NCBI GenBank assembly: GCA_050247255.1
Contig: JBFWUM010000004.1
Coordinates: 1 to 64,000 of the forward strand
Length of the DNA: 64,000 nucleotides
From: JBFWUM01 sp050247255
GTDB taxonomy: Bacteria > Acidobacteriota > Vicinamibacteria > Vicinamibacterales > UBA2999
Direction: 5' to 3'
Notes under the pieces: model-generated
What the model was told of the DNA's origin: nothing
Databases searched by the model: none
What the model saw: only the letters and a program-made list of their open reading frames with translations
Made by a program: the position numbers and the translations under genes
In this document: one piece after another, positions 43,047-50,172 of the stretch
How the letters are laid out: each line of letters opens with the position of its first letter
Numbering within the stretch: the stretch's first letter is position 1

Positions 43047-43107
43047 AAAGATCACAGGAGGAAGGAGGAAGGAGCTTATTGGGTCTCCTTTCTCCTTTCT
43101 CTTGTGA
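43043..43107. repeat. GGAGGAA / TTTCTCC inverted array starting at CTAG
   Basis: CTAG 43043-43046 holds the stop of the propeller gene. CACAGGAGGAAGGAGGAAGG (43053-43072) faces CTCCTTTCTCCTTTCTCTTG (43084-43103); 19 of 22 positions pair exactly and the rest can pair as G.U. It lies between convergent genes, so it may be a two-way terminator. Confidence 0.85.
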
Positions 43108-43109
43108 CG

Positions 43110-45278
43110 TCAAAAACGAAACAGCCTGTTGACCTTCACGATCAGCGCCCGGTTCTGCATCGCCGGGAAGCTGCGGGCCAGCGTGTCGCGCTGCTCGTTG
43201 TAGACGACGAACAGCTCGCTGCCGGGCTGGTATTCCCAGCGCAGGCGGGCGTTCACGGAGATGGTCCTGGCGCTCGAGCTGTACTGCGCCAGGGCGCTGG
43301 CGAACATCAGCGGCGTCATCGCGTAGGTGATGCGCGTGCCGGCCAGGTGCGTCGTGAAGTCCCCCTCGGCCAGCGACACCGCGTTGAAGGAATAGGTCGG
43401 CTCGAACGCCAGCCGCGGCGAGACCTGCGCGCGCCCGCGCGCCACGGTGAGCGTGGTCTTGCGGCCGCTGTAGAAGCGCCCGACCTCCAGCGTCATGTTC
43501 GCGCCGAGCGAACGCTGCTGGCTCTGGTTGTAGTTCACGCGCAGGTCGGTGAAGTCGTAGCCGCCCACCGGCAGGACCACGCCGGGCGAGATCGCGAACG
43601 GGCGCGGCAGGTACTCGAAGTTGCGCGCCACCTCGACGAAGACGCTGTCGTTGTTGAGGAAGTTGATCGCGAACTGCGCCGCCTGCTCGCGGCTCTCGAG
43701 ACGGCCCCGCCCGTTCTCGACGTAGTTGATCGACCCCTGGTAATTCAGCTTGCGGATCACGGTGCTGCGCGCCAGACGCGGGCTGAACTTGAACAGCGCA
43801 TGGCTGCGGCGCACGTCGTCGCGGCGGACGAAGCCGACCTCGGGGTTGAAGTTGTCGCCGATGGCCAGCCGCTCGAGCTGCACGGTGTAGCGATCGGCGG
43901 TGTAATCGAGCTGCGCGCGGTAGCTCTGGTCGTCGCCGCGCATCCCGTCGGTCTGCGTCTTCGCCCAGAAGGTGTTGATGGTGAGGTTCTGGAAGAAGCC
44001 GAACGTCGCGTCGACGCCGTAGGCGAGGTTGCCGCCTGACCCGGTCTGCGAGGCCGAGCGGCCGGTGGCGATGATGCCGACGGCGCTGCGGGCCAGGATG
44101 TCGCGTTTGAGCCGGACCACCGAGAAGTTCGAGGCCGGCGTCCCCGGCTGGTCGCCCTCGCCGGTCTGGATGTCGATCAGCCCGATGCTGTACTTCCCGG
44201 CGCGCCCGGTGACGCGGCCGCCGGCGCGCAGCGGCACGATGCTGCCGCTGCTCAGGCCGACACGGCGGCTGTAGAACAGCGCCGGCGCGTCGATGCCGGC
44301 GTTGTTGCCGCTCACCGGCACGCCGCCGAAGACGAACGTGCCGAGGTTCTCGAGGAAGAAGTCGCGCTTCTCCGGGAAGAACAGGCTGAAGCGCGTCAGG
44401 TTGACCTGCTGCTCGTCGGCCTCGACCTGCGCGAAGTCGGTGTTCACGGTCAGGTCGGCGGTCAGACCCTGCGTGAGCGAGTACTTCGCGTCGAAGCCGA
44501 TGTCGGCGTCGGGATCGTTCGAGAGCCGCGGCCGCGCCAGCGCATCGCTCTGCAGGCTCGAGGTGACGTACGGCTTGAAGTCGAACGGGCGCGAGCTCGG
44601 CGGCGGCTCAATGCCGGTCAGCGTCGCCGCCAGCGATACCTGCTGGAACGCCTGCTGGCCGCGTCCCGGCGGCAGCTGCGTGAGGAACGACACCTCCCCC
44701 TTCGAGCGCTTCACCCGCATGCCGTTGAAGCCCCATGGCTGGCCCGTGCCGGGACGGTAGCGCAGCGACTTGAACGGAATCGCCGCTTCCATCGTCCAGC
44801 CGCCGTCGAACATCGCGGTCTTCACGTCCCACACCGGGTTCCAGTCGCCGTTCCACTGCCGCTCGTTGCTCACCTGCCCTTCCATCCGCGCGCCGGCCGG
44901 CGTGGTGATGAACGTGACGCTGTTGCGGCGGTCGTGGAAGGTGTCGAAGGTGAAGCCGACGAAATCGTTACCCTGGAAGATCGCGGTGTTATCCCGCCGG
45001 AGCTCGGTGGCGACGATGCGATCGGGCTCGCTGTCCCACATGCGCGCGGCGAGGTAGAGGAACTCGCCGTCGAACAGGACCCACATCTCGGTCTGTTCGC
45101 TGGCGGCCTCACCGGGGCGCGGCTCGATCTGGATGAACCCGCCCATCGAGGGGGTGGTTTCGTAGATCGCCTCGTCGAGCACGCCGTCGAGACGCGGCGG
45201 CGTGTCGATGCGCACGGCACTCTCCGTCCGCGGCGGCGTCTGCGCCGCGGCGGCGGAGGCGATGCAGGCGAGCAGCAT
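43110..45278 (-). CDS. DUF5916 protein with N-terminal family-9-like sugar-binding domain
   Basis: 722 residues from ATG 45278 (MLLACIASAAAAQTPP, signal peptide). N-terminal beta-sandwich RLDGVLDEAIYETTPSMGGF .. VLFDGEFLYLAARMWDSEPD .. NDFVGFTFDTFHDRRNSVTF is typical of carbohydrate-binding family 9-like domains; the DUF5916 barrel follows with LFFPEKRDFFLENLGTFVF near residue 330 and ends NRLFRF. The frame stays open upstream to 45440, but that part translates the repeat at 45279-45343 and is rejected. Last gene of cassette B. Confidence 0.87.
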   Translation of the reverse strand: MLLACIASAAAAQTPPRTESAVRIDTPPRLDGVLDEAIYETTPSMGGFIQIEPRPGEAASEQTEMWVLFDGEFLYLAARMWDSEPDRIVATELRRDNTAIFQGNDFVGFTFDTFHDRRNSVTFITTPAGARMEGQVSNERQWNGDWNPVWDVKTAMFDGGWTMEAAIPFKSLRYRPGTGQPWGFNGMRVKRSKGEVSFLTQLPPGRGQQAFQQVSLAATLTGIEPPPSSRPFDFKPYVTSSLQSDALARPRLSNDPDADIGFDAKYSLTQGLTADLTVNTDFAQVEADEQQVNLTRFSLFFPEKRDFFLENLGTFVFGGVPVSGNNAGIDAPALFYSRRVGLSSGSIVPLRAGGRVTGRAGKYSIGLIDIQTGEGDQPGTPASNFSVVRLKRDILARSAVGIIATGRSASQTGSGGNLAYGVDATFGFFQNLTINTFWAKTQTDGMRGDDQSYRAQLDYTADRYTVQLERLAIGDNFNPEVGFVRRDDVRRSHALFKFSPRLARSTVIRKLNYQGSINYVENGRGRLESREQAAQFAINFLNNDSVFVEVARNFEYLPRPFAISPGVVLPVGGYDFTDLRVNYNQSQQRSLGANMTLEVGRFYSGRKTTLTVARGRAQVSPRLAFEPTYSFNAVSLAEGDFTTHLAGTRITYAMTPLMFASALAQYSSSARTISVNARLRWEYQPGSELFVVYNEQRDTLARSFPAMQNRALIVKVNRLFRF

Positions 45279-45343
45279 GGCACCCCGTAAAGGGGCGCCC
45301 CACTTGAGGAGCAAGACACCCCGCAACGGGATGCCCCACTTCA
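45279..45343 (-). repeat. Two-copy hairpin repeat (AAGTGGGGCrCCC..GGGGTG) before the DUF5916 gene
   Basis: Minus strand: copy 1 AAGTGGGGCATCCCGTTGCG+GGGTGT, copy 2 AAGTGGGGCGCCCCTTTACG+GGGTGC. Each has a hairpin in the middle whose arms differ together (CATCCCG/CGGGGTG against CGCCCC/GGGGTG). It would be translated as KWGIPLRG/KWGAPLRG. Confidence 0.75.
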
Positions 45344-46300
45344 GCGCTCGTTGGGCGAGCGTGTGACGCAGGAGAGGTTGGGGGCGTCGCCGGGGCCGCC
45401 AATGCCGGCCCCCGCCCACCCGCAGCAGTAACGACCGCATGTGGCCGGCGGATTGTACCTGCCTTCCAGCCGGCGGCGGAATTCAGGGTAGAGCGTCTCC
45501 GCGCCCCCCATCGTCGCCTCGACCGGCAGGCCGTAGAGCCTGCTGAACTCCTCGACGTACGGGTTCTGCCCCGGCAGGTAGTGCGGCACGACGCCGCCGT
45601 CCGAGCCGATGCCGACCACCTCGATCACCGGCACGCAGGGCGCGGGGATCGGCGACATCTGGAAGTTCGGATCGAGCTGCCAGTTGCGACTCACGACGAA
45701 CGGCTCGCTCAGGTACGCCGGGTCCTCAATGACCGCGAGGATGGTGAGCACGTCGCCGTGGCGCGAGATGAATTCGGTCATCGTCGTCTGGTCGCTCAAC
45801 GGCACGCCGTTGCGCCGCAGCGGGCCCGCCTTGATGTGGGTCGTCTCGACGACCAGCGTCCGCCCTTCCCAGCGTCCGGTCGAGAAGCCGCCGTTGGTGT
45901 GCAGCGCGTTCGGCGAGGGGCGCGGGCGGCCGTCCATCCAGACGGTGCGCAGCGCGCGATCGACGGCGCCGCTGATGTGCCAGGCGATGGTGGCGCCGGT
46001 GGTCGGCTCCGCCTCGGCCCAGATCTTCAGGCTGAACGGACCGATTTCGGTGTAGTGCGGCGGGTAGTAGAGACACTGCCGCTCGGGCATCGAGAGCGCC
46101 GAGGTCGAGTAGGCGAGCGCCTTGGCGCGGCCGTCCTCGTTGATCGGCAGCCCGGTGAAGTCGCCGCCGTCGGGACCGGGCCAGCGCTCCTGCCAGTCTT
46201 CGTGCATGCGGTTCGCCCAGGTCCCGGAGAGGTCCACCTGCGCGAAAGCCGGCGCGGCCAGGACGAGGGCGAGCGACGTGAGCAGCAACAGTCTGCGCAT
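45341..46300 (-). CDS. Secreted 'WMDGR' domain protein, cassette B
   Basis: 319 residues from ATG 46300, two bases after the stop of the preceding gene. Signal peptide ending PAFAQ, mature start VDLSGTWANRMHEDWQERW, then MPERQCLYYPP, VWMDGRPRPSPNALH, GFSTGRWEG, TTHIKAGPLRRNG and YLSEPFVVS. Same domain as 13554-14426 and the N-terminal half of 1431-3281. A 30-residue tail (CGRYCCGWAGAG onward) is absent from the other copies and runs to the edge of the repeat region, so it may be an extension created by a changed 3' end. Confidence 0.83.
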   Translation of the reverse strand: MRRLLLLTSLALVLAAPAFAQVDLSGTWANRMHEDWQERWPGPDGGDFTGLPINEDGRAKALAYSTSALSMPERQCLYYPPHYTEIGPFSLKIWAEAEPTTGATIAWHISGAVDRALRTVWMDGRPRPSPNALHTNGGFSTGRWEGRTLVVETTHIKAGPLRRNGVPLSDQTTMTEFISRHGDVLTILAVIEDPAYLSEPFVVSRNWQLDPNFQMSPIPAPCVPVIEVVGIGSDGGVVPHYLPGQNPYVEEFSRLYGLPVEATMGGAETLYPEFRRRLEGRYNPPATCGRYCCGWAGAGIGGPGDAPNLSCVTRSPNER

Positions 46301-46302
46301 GA

Positions 46303-47070
46303 TCAGCGGGCCGAGCACGGAGTCGGGTCCCACTTCGACCCGTCCGGCTCCTTCTTGAAGTTCAGGCTGGTGATCCAGTCGACCTGCAGGTTGGCCGGAT
46401 CGTGGACGATCATCGTGACGACCAGCCACTGGTCGCCGTTGCGGAGACGCGCAACATCCCAGTACTCGGTGACCTGCGCGTCGGCACTGTACGGTACGCC
46501 GTTCTTCCGCAGGTAGCCTGCCGCCAGGTTTGTCGTCACGATCTTGAGGTTGCCGAAGCGCGGGGCGTCAGGCGGGGCGCCGCGGCCGCGCGCCGCCAGT
46601 TCCCACGCGGCGACCGAGTGTCCCTGGAGCGACGGCGCCGCGGCGCGGGCGGCGGGGTCGAAGCGCAGGAGCCGGGTCTGCTGGCCGTGATCGGTCTCGA
46701 CCTGCAGCGTCTGCGCGTCCTGCCACGCGATGCGCAGCCGCGTCGGCAGCCGCATGACGCCGGGCAGCCCGTAGCCCTTGCACGCCTGGCCGGAGGCCTG
46801 GTCGCGTGCCGGATTCCATGCGTCGGCCGCCGCCTTCGCCGCCGCCGTGATCGGAATGCTCTGGTAGTCGCCCCTGGCCGGCGTGACCATGCGCCACCGC
46901 CAGTCCTCGGTGATCACCGACACCCAGGTGCCGGTGACGTCGAACGGCGCCGCCTGCTGCGGCGTCGGTGGCGGAGCTGGCGGCTGGTTGCCGCGTCCCT
47001 GGCCGCGCCCCTGGGCGGCGGCCGTCAGGCCGCTCGCCAGGATCAATGCCGCGATCAGCGCGCGCTTCAC
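46303..47070 (-). CDS. Secreted 'DWRWRMVTP' domain protein, cassette B
   Basis: 255 residues from GTG 47070, which overlaps the TGA of the upstream gene (GTGA). Signal peptide, Gly/Gln/Pro-rich linker, then FDVTGTWVSVITEDWRWRMVTPARGDY. Paralogue of 11161-11967 with shared GYGLPGVMRLPTRLRIAWQD, LQGHSVAAWE-like and NLKIVTTNLAAGYLRKNGVPY segments; ends SKWDPTPCSAR. Named family unknown to me. Middle gene of cassette B. Confidence 0.82.
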   Translation of the reverse strand: MKRALIAALILASGLTAAAQGRGQGRGNQPPAPPPTPQQAAPFDVTGTWVSVITEDWRWRMVTPARGDYQSIPITAAAKAAADAWNPARDQASGQACKGYGLPGVMRLPTRLRIAWQDAQTLQVETDHGQQTRLLRFDPAARAAAPSLQGHSVAAWELAARGRGAPPDAPRFGNLKIVTTNLAAGYLRKNGVPYSADAQVTEYWDVARLRNGDQWLVVTMIVHDPANLQVDWITSLNFKKEPDGSKWDPTPCSAR

Positions 47071-48050
47071 TTCGCGTCTCCTGGCAACGTGCGGTAGATC
47101 GCCTCGATGAACATGTCCGTCGTCCATGGACCGCTGGTCGCGCCAAAGCGCCGCTCGTAGCCCTTCGCCGGCGCCGCCGCAATCACCTGCTCCAGCGTCA
47201 TCCCCTTCGCCTTCAGGCTCTGTACCACGTCGCGCACGATCGTCGCCATGTCGCGGTACTCGACGAGGTCCGCCTGGTCCATCAGCCGGCCGCGCGCCGG
47301 CATGATGCGCGTGCCGTGGTCCTGCCACGCCAGCGGCGTGGAGGGGATCGCCAGTTCAACGAGGTGATTCAGCGCGTCGAGCGTGCCCTGAATGGTCCCG
47401 CCCTTCGCGACGTCGATCCAGGGAAACCGGTTGGCGTCGACGAGTTCGCCGGCAACGACGACATCCGACCTGCGGAAGAACACCAGCGCGTCACCGTCGC
47501 TGTGCGCCGCCGGTTGCAGCGTGATCTCGATGCCTTCGCCGTTGAAGAAGAACGCCTTGCGGCGCGGGAACGTTTCGACCGGCCACGCCTGCACCGGGTA
47601 CGGGGCCGCCGAGCCGGTCGGCGCGCTCATGCGGGCGAGCACGGCTTCCGAGCCGATGATCACCGCGCCGGCCGCATTGGTGCCGGCGACGCCGCCGACG
47701 GCGCCGGCCGCGGCCACGAGCGGCCGCCCGGCACGGGCGATCGCCTCGTTGCCGGCCACGTGGTCGGCATGCGCGCTGGTGTTGATGACGTAGCGGATCG
47801 GCTGATCGCTCAGCTGCCGCACCGCGGCAATCACCGCGTCGGAGCGTTCACCGTTGCCGGCATCGACCACCACGACGCCGTCGGACCCGACCTGCACGGC
47901 GATGTTCGCGCCGGCGCCGGCCACCAGGTGGACGCTGCCCTGCACCGGGATGACGTCGAGCGGCGCCGGGGCCTGCGCGCGCGTCGCGGGCATGCCGGCA
48001 AGCGCGAGGACCGCAGAGGTACAGACGAGGAGTCGCGGGAAAGATGCCAT
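47067..48050 (-). CDS. Metallo-beta-lactamase-fold protein with degraded metal site, cassette B
   Basis: 327 residues from ATG 48050 with signal peptide. Clear paralogue of 12477-13520 (INTSAHADHVAGN, FFFNGEGIEITLQPAAHSDGDALVFF, YRDMATIVRD). Metal ligands are lost: HxHxDH reads SAHADH (Ser92), GDVY reads GELV (Glu202), and PGHG reads PARG (Arg253). Three of the usual ligands are changed, so hydrolase activity is improbable; a binding or scaffold role is more likely. First gene of cassette B. Confidence 0.87.
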   Translation of the reverse strand: MASFPRLLVCTSAVLALAGMPATRAQAPAPLDVIPVQGSVHLVAGAGANIAVQVGSDGVVVVDAGNGERSDAVIAAVRQLSDQPIRYVINTSAHADHVAGNEAIARAGRPLVAAAGAVGGVAGTNAAGAVIIGSEAVLARMSAPTGSAAPYPVQAWPVETFPRRKAFFFNGEGIEITLQPAAHSDGDALVFFRRSDVVVAGELVDANRFPWIDVAKGGTIQGTLDALNHLVELAIPSTPLAWQDHGTRIMPARGRLMDQADLVEYRDMATIVRDVVQSLKAKGMTLEQVIAAAPAKGYERRFGATSGPWTTDMFIEAIYRTLPGDAK

Positions 48051-48106
48051 CAAAGCGGCGGAACTATATCATCCGTGCGCTTAAGAGCAGATGAATACGC
48101 GGAACT

Positions 48107-48955
48107 TCAGTTCGGCCCCTCCAGTCTTGCCGCGAGGGCGTCGAATCCGTCGCGTGGGCCTGTCCATCGCAGCTCGTCCACGTCGGCGAACACGGGGATG
48201 TCGGTCCGCAGCGTCGCGAGCGTGCGGAACAGCAGTGCCTGCTCGCGCTCCTCCGTCAGCGTGCGCGCGAGCGCCGCGGCGTTGGCCGCGTTAACGCGCC
48301 ATTCGCCCGAGTCGGCAGGGATCGCCTCGATGTGACCGAACTTCGCCAGCACGGCTGCTGCCGACTTCGCGCCCCACCCGCGTAACCCTGGGTAACCGTC
48401 GGCCGCATCGCCGACGAGTGCCAGGTAATCGGGAATCGAAGCGGGCGGCACGCCGAACTTCGCGATGACCCCGGCTTCGTCGAGCGTCACGCGCGTCCGG
48501 CGATTCAACTGCACGACGCGCGTGCCGCGCACCGACTGCGCCAGGTCCTTGTCGGGTGTGCAGATGATGACGCGATCCACGCGCGCGGCGTCCGCCGCTT
48601 TCGCCGCCGCCGCAGCCAGCGCATCGTCGGCCTCGAATTCCACCATCGGCCAGACCACGAAGCCGGCGGCGGCCAGCACCTCCTCGAGCAGCGGGAACTG
48701 CGACAGCAGGTCTCGGGGAATCCCGGCGCTCGTCTTGTAGCCGCGCCACAGGCGATTCCGGAACGATTCGACGACGTGATCGGTGGCGACGCCAACGTGC
48801 GTCGCCCCCTGCGGAATCATCCCCAGCAGCGAGCGGACGACGCCGCGCACCGCCGCGACCTCCTGCCCCTGCCGATCGCGGACGCTCGGCAGCGCGTGGT
48901 AGTGGCGAAACAGTTCGTACGTGCCGTCGACGAGATGGACGTCCAGGCGAACGAT
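48107..48955 (-). CDS. 5'-3' exonuclease (DNA polymerase I 5'-nuclease-like), non-standard start
   Basis: About 283 residues. VHLVDGTYELFRHYHALP at the N-terminus, VEFEADDALAAAAAKAA and TPDKDLAQSV for acidic metal ligands, and the helix-hairpin-helix GDAADGYPGLRGWGAKSA. These are the parts of a free-standing flap/5' exonuclease. Conserved sequence extends upstream past the first ATG/GTG (48850) to about 48955, where the only candidate starts are ATC (48955), ATA (48958) or CTG (48946), overlapping the stop of the previous gene. So either a rare start codon is used or a base error hides the ATG. Confidence 0.82.
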   Translation of the reverse strand: MVRLDVHLVDGTYELFRHYHALPSVRDRQGQEVAAVRGVVRSLLGMIPQGATHVGVATDHVVESFRNRLWRGYKTSAGIPRDLLSQFPLLEEVLAAAGFVVWPMVEFEADDALAAAAAKAADAARVDRVIICTPDKDLAQSVRGTRVVQLNRRTRVTLDEAGVIAKFGVPPASIPDYLALVGDAADGYPGLRGWGAKSAAAVLAKFGHIEAIPADSGEWRVNAANAAALARTLTEEREQALLFRTLATLRTDIPVFADVDELRWTGPRDGFDALAARLEGPN

Positions 48956-49182
48956 TATGGCTTGGGCAGGAAGCGCTTGCCGTCAGGGGCTTCCCACAGG
49001 ACGTCGGTGCGGGTCCGTTCGCGCTTCTCTTCGGGGGTCAGGCTGTCGTACACCTCGGCGCAGCCATCGAGGACCAGCGCGGAGGCCAGCGACGCATCGA
49101 GGTTGTAGACGCGGCCGAGGAGGAGCGATTGCGTTTCAGCGGAGTATGCGGCGGGCGGCGGCTGCAGGATCCGGACTCGCAT
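48955..49182 (-). CDS. Small hypothetical protein coupled to the exonuclease gene
   Basis: 75 residues, ATG 49182 overlapping the TAA of the membrane-protein gene (TAATG). Sequence MRVRILQPPPAAYSAETQSL .. VLWEAPDGKRFLPKP; no family recognised. Its own TAA overlaps the probable start of the exonuclease. The tight packing on both sides supports a real gene. Confidence 0.65.
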   Translation of the reverse strand: MRVRILQPPPAAYSAETQSLLLGRVYNLDASLASALVLDGCAEVYDSLTPEEKRERTRTDVLWEAPDGKRFLPKP

Positions 49183-49811
49183 TACCCCCGGAGGATACTC
49201 GTGTTCGTCACACCTGAAAACCTCAACAGCATGAACCTCAACCACGCGACGAGCGCGCTCACGACCATCACGCCGGCGTAGTACCACCAGAGCTGCGGGA
49301 TCCCGAGGAAGACCACGATGACGCTGCCGACGGCAAACATCAGTCCGGCGATGTCGCCGCCGACGTGAATGGCCGACAGGTTGATCTCGGGCGCCGCGGG
49401 ATCGGCCTGCGACGGATCGCGCAGCACGCTCGGATGGCGCGTGTTCCACACCCGCAGCGCCACGGCGAGTGCGATGCCGGCCGTGGCCGTGCCCGCCATG
49501 AACCAGCCGAAGAACTGCCACGCCCCGATGTAGAGGATCACTGTCACGAGCGCCAGCAGCGCGCCCGGCGAGGGGATCGCCACCGGCGAGACGACGACCA
49601 GTGACGCCAGGGCGACATACCACCGGCAGCGCACGCGCCAGCGCGCGAGGGCGCCCTGGCCCGCAGCATTTAGCTCATCGTGAAAATCGGCAACCGCGGG
49701 GAGGAAGACACGCGTCACCGTGTCGTCCGGGAAGACGAGCCTCGCGACGCGCAGGAAGAGCGACCCGGGCAACGAGCGTCTACGGGGTGCCAAACGCCAC
49801 CTCCCGCGCAA
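49182..49811 (-). CDS. Membrane protein of unknown function downstream of PadR regulator
   Basis: 209 residues from TTG 49811, which would overlap padR by 32 bases; TTG 49772 just after the padR stop is an alternative. About four membrane helices (YVALASLVVVSPVAI, ALLALVTVILYIGAW, FMAGTATAGIALAVAL, VVFLGIPQLWWYYAG). The N-terminal region ARLVFPDDTVTRVFLPAVADFHDEL resembles the amphipathic segments found in PadR-linked membrane proteins of this phylum. PadR regulators often control such a neighbour; function unknown. Confidence 0.65.
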   Translation of the reverse strand: MRGRWRLAPRRRSLPGSLFLRVARLVFPDDTVTRVFLPAVADFHDELNAAGQGALARWRVRCRWYVALASLVVVSPVAIPSPGALLALVTVILYIGAWQFFGWFMAGTATAGIALAVALRVWNTRHPSVLRDPSQADPAAPEINLSAIHVGGDIAGLMFAVGSVIVVFLGIPQLWWYYAGVMVVSALVAWLRFMLLRFSGVTNTSILRG

Positions 49812-50085
49812 ACGCCGACCAGGCGCGCAGCACGCGGCTGCCGAGCGCGGTCGGCCGGTAGATTCGCCGTGGCAGGCCGATCGCCCCTTCCGGCAGCGGC
49901 TCCTGCGCTGATTCCACGTAGCCTTTCGCTTCCATGCGCGCGAGCGTCGCGTAGACGGTGCCGCGCTTCAGCGATCCGTCGGAGAGCGCGACGAGTTGCA
50001 GGCCGTACAACGGACCGTGACCGACCAGCAATTCGAGGATCAGCCGCTCTTTTTTCGGAAGCGCTGTCGTGGATTCGTCGGCCAT
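49780..50085 (-). CDS. PadR-family transcriptional regulator
   Basis: 101 residues. Winged-helix pattern PKKERLILELLVGHGPLYGLQLVALSDGSLKRGTVYATLARMEAKGYVES, then PRRIYRPTALGSRVLRAW, as in short PadR proteins lacking the long C-terminal helix. It is divergent from the DUF5916 gene at 50173 with a perfect 19-bp palindrome between them, probably its operator. Co-directional with the membrane protein downstream. Confidence 0.88.
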   Translation of the reverse strand: MADESTTALPKKERLILELLVGHGPLYGLQLVALSDGSLKRGTVYATLARMEAKGYVESAQEPLPEGAIGLPRRIYRPTALGSRVLRAWSAFAREVAFGTP

Positions 50086-50091
50086 TGCTCA

Positions 50092-50110
50092 ATCTTATTA
50101 CAAATAAGAT
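50092..50110. promoter_or_regulatory. Perfect palindrome, probable PadR operator
   Basis: ATCTTATT-ACA-AATAAGAT: 8-bp arms, 3-base spacer, AT-rich in a GC-rich setting. It lies 7 bp from the padR start codon and about 60 bp from the divergent DUF5916 start, where a regulator could control both. Confidence 0.65.
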
Positions 50111-50172
50111 CGCTAACTCAAGCACATAACTGCGCCAACCTTTTTCGTCCCATGAGTGTCTATTGTGTCGAC

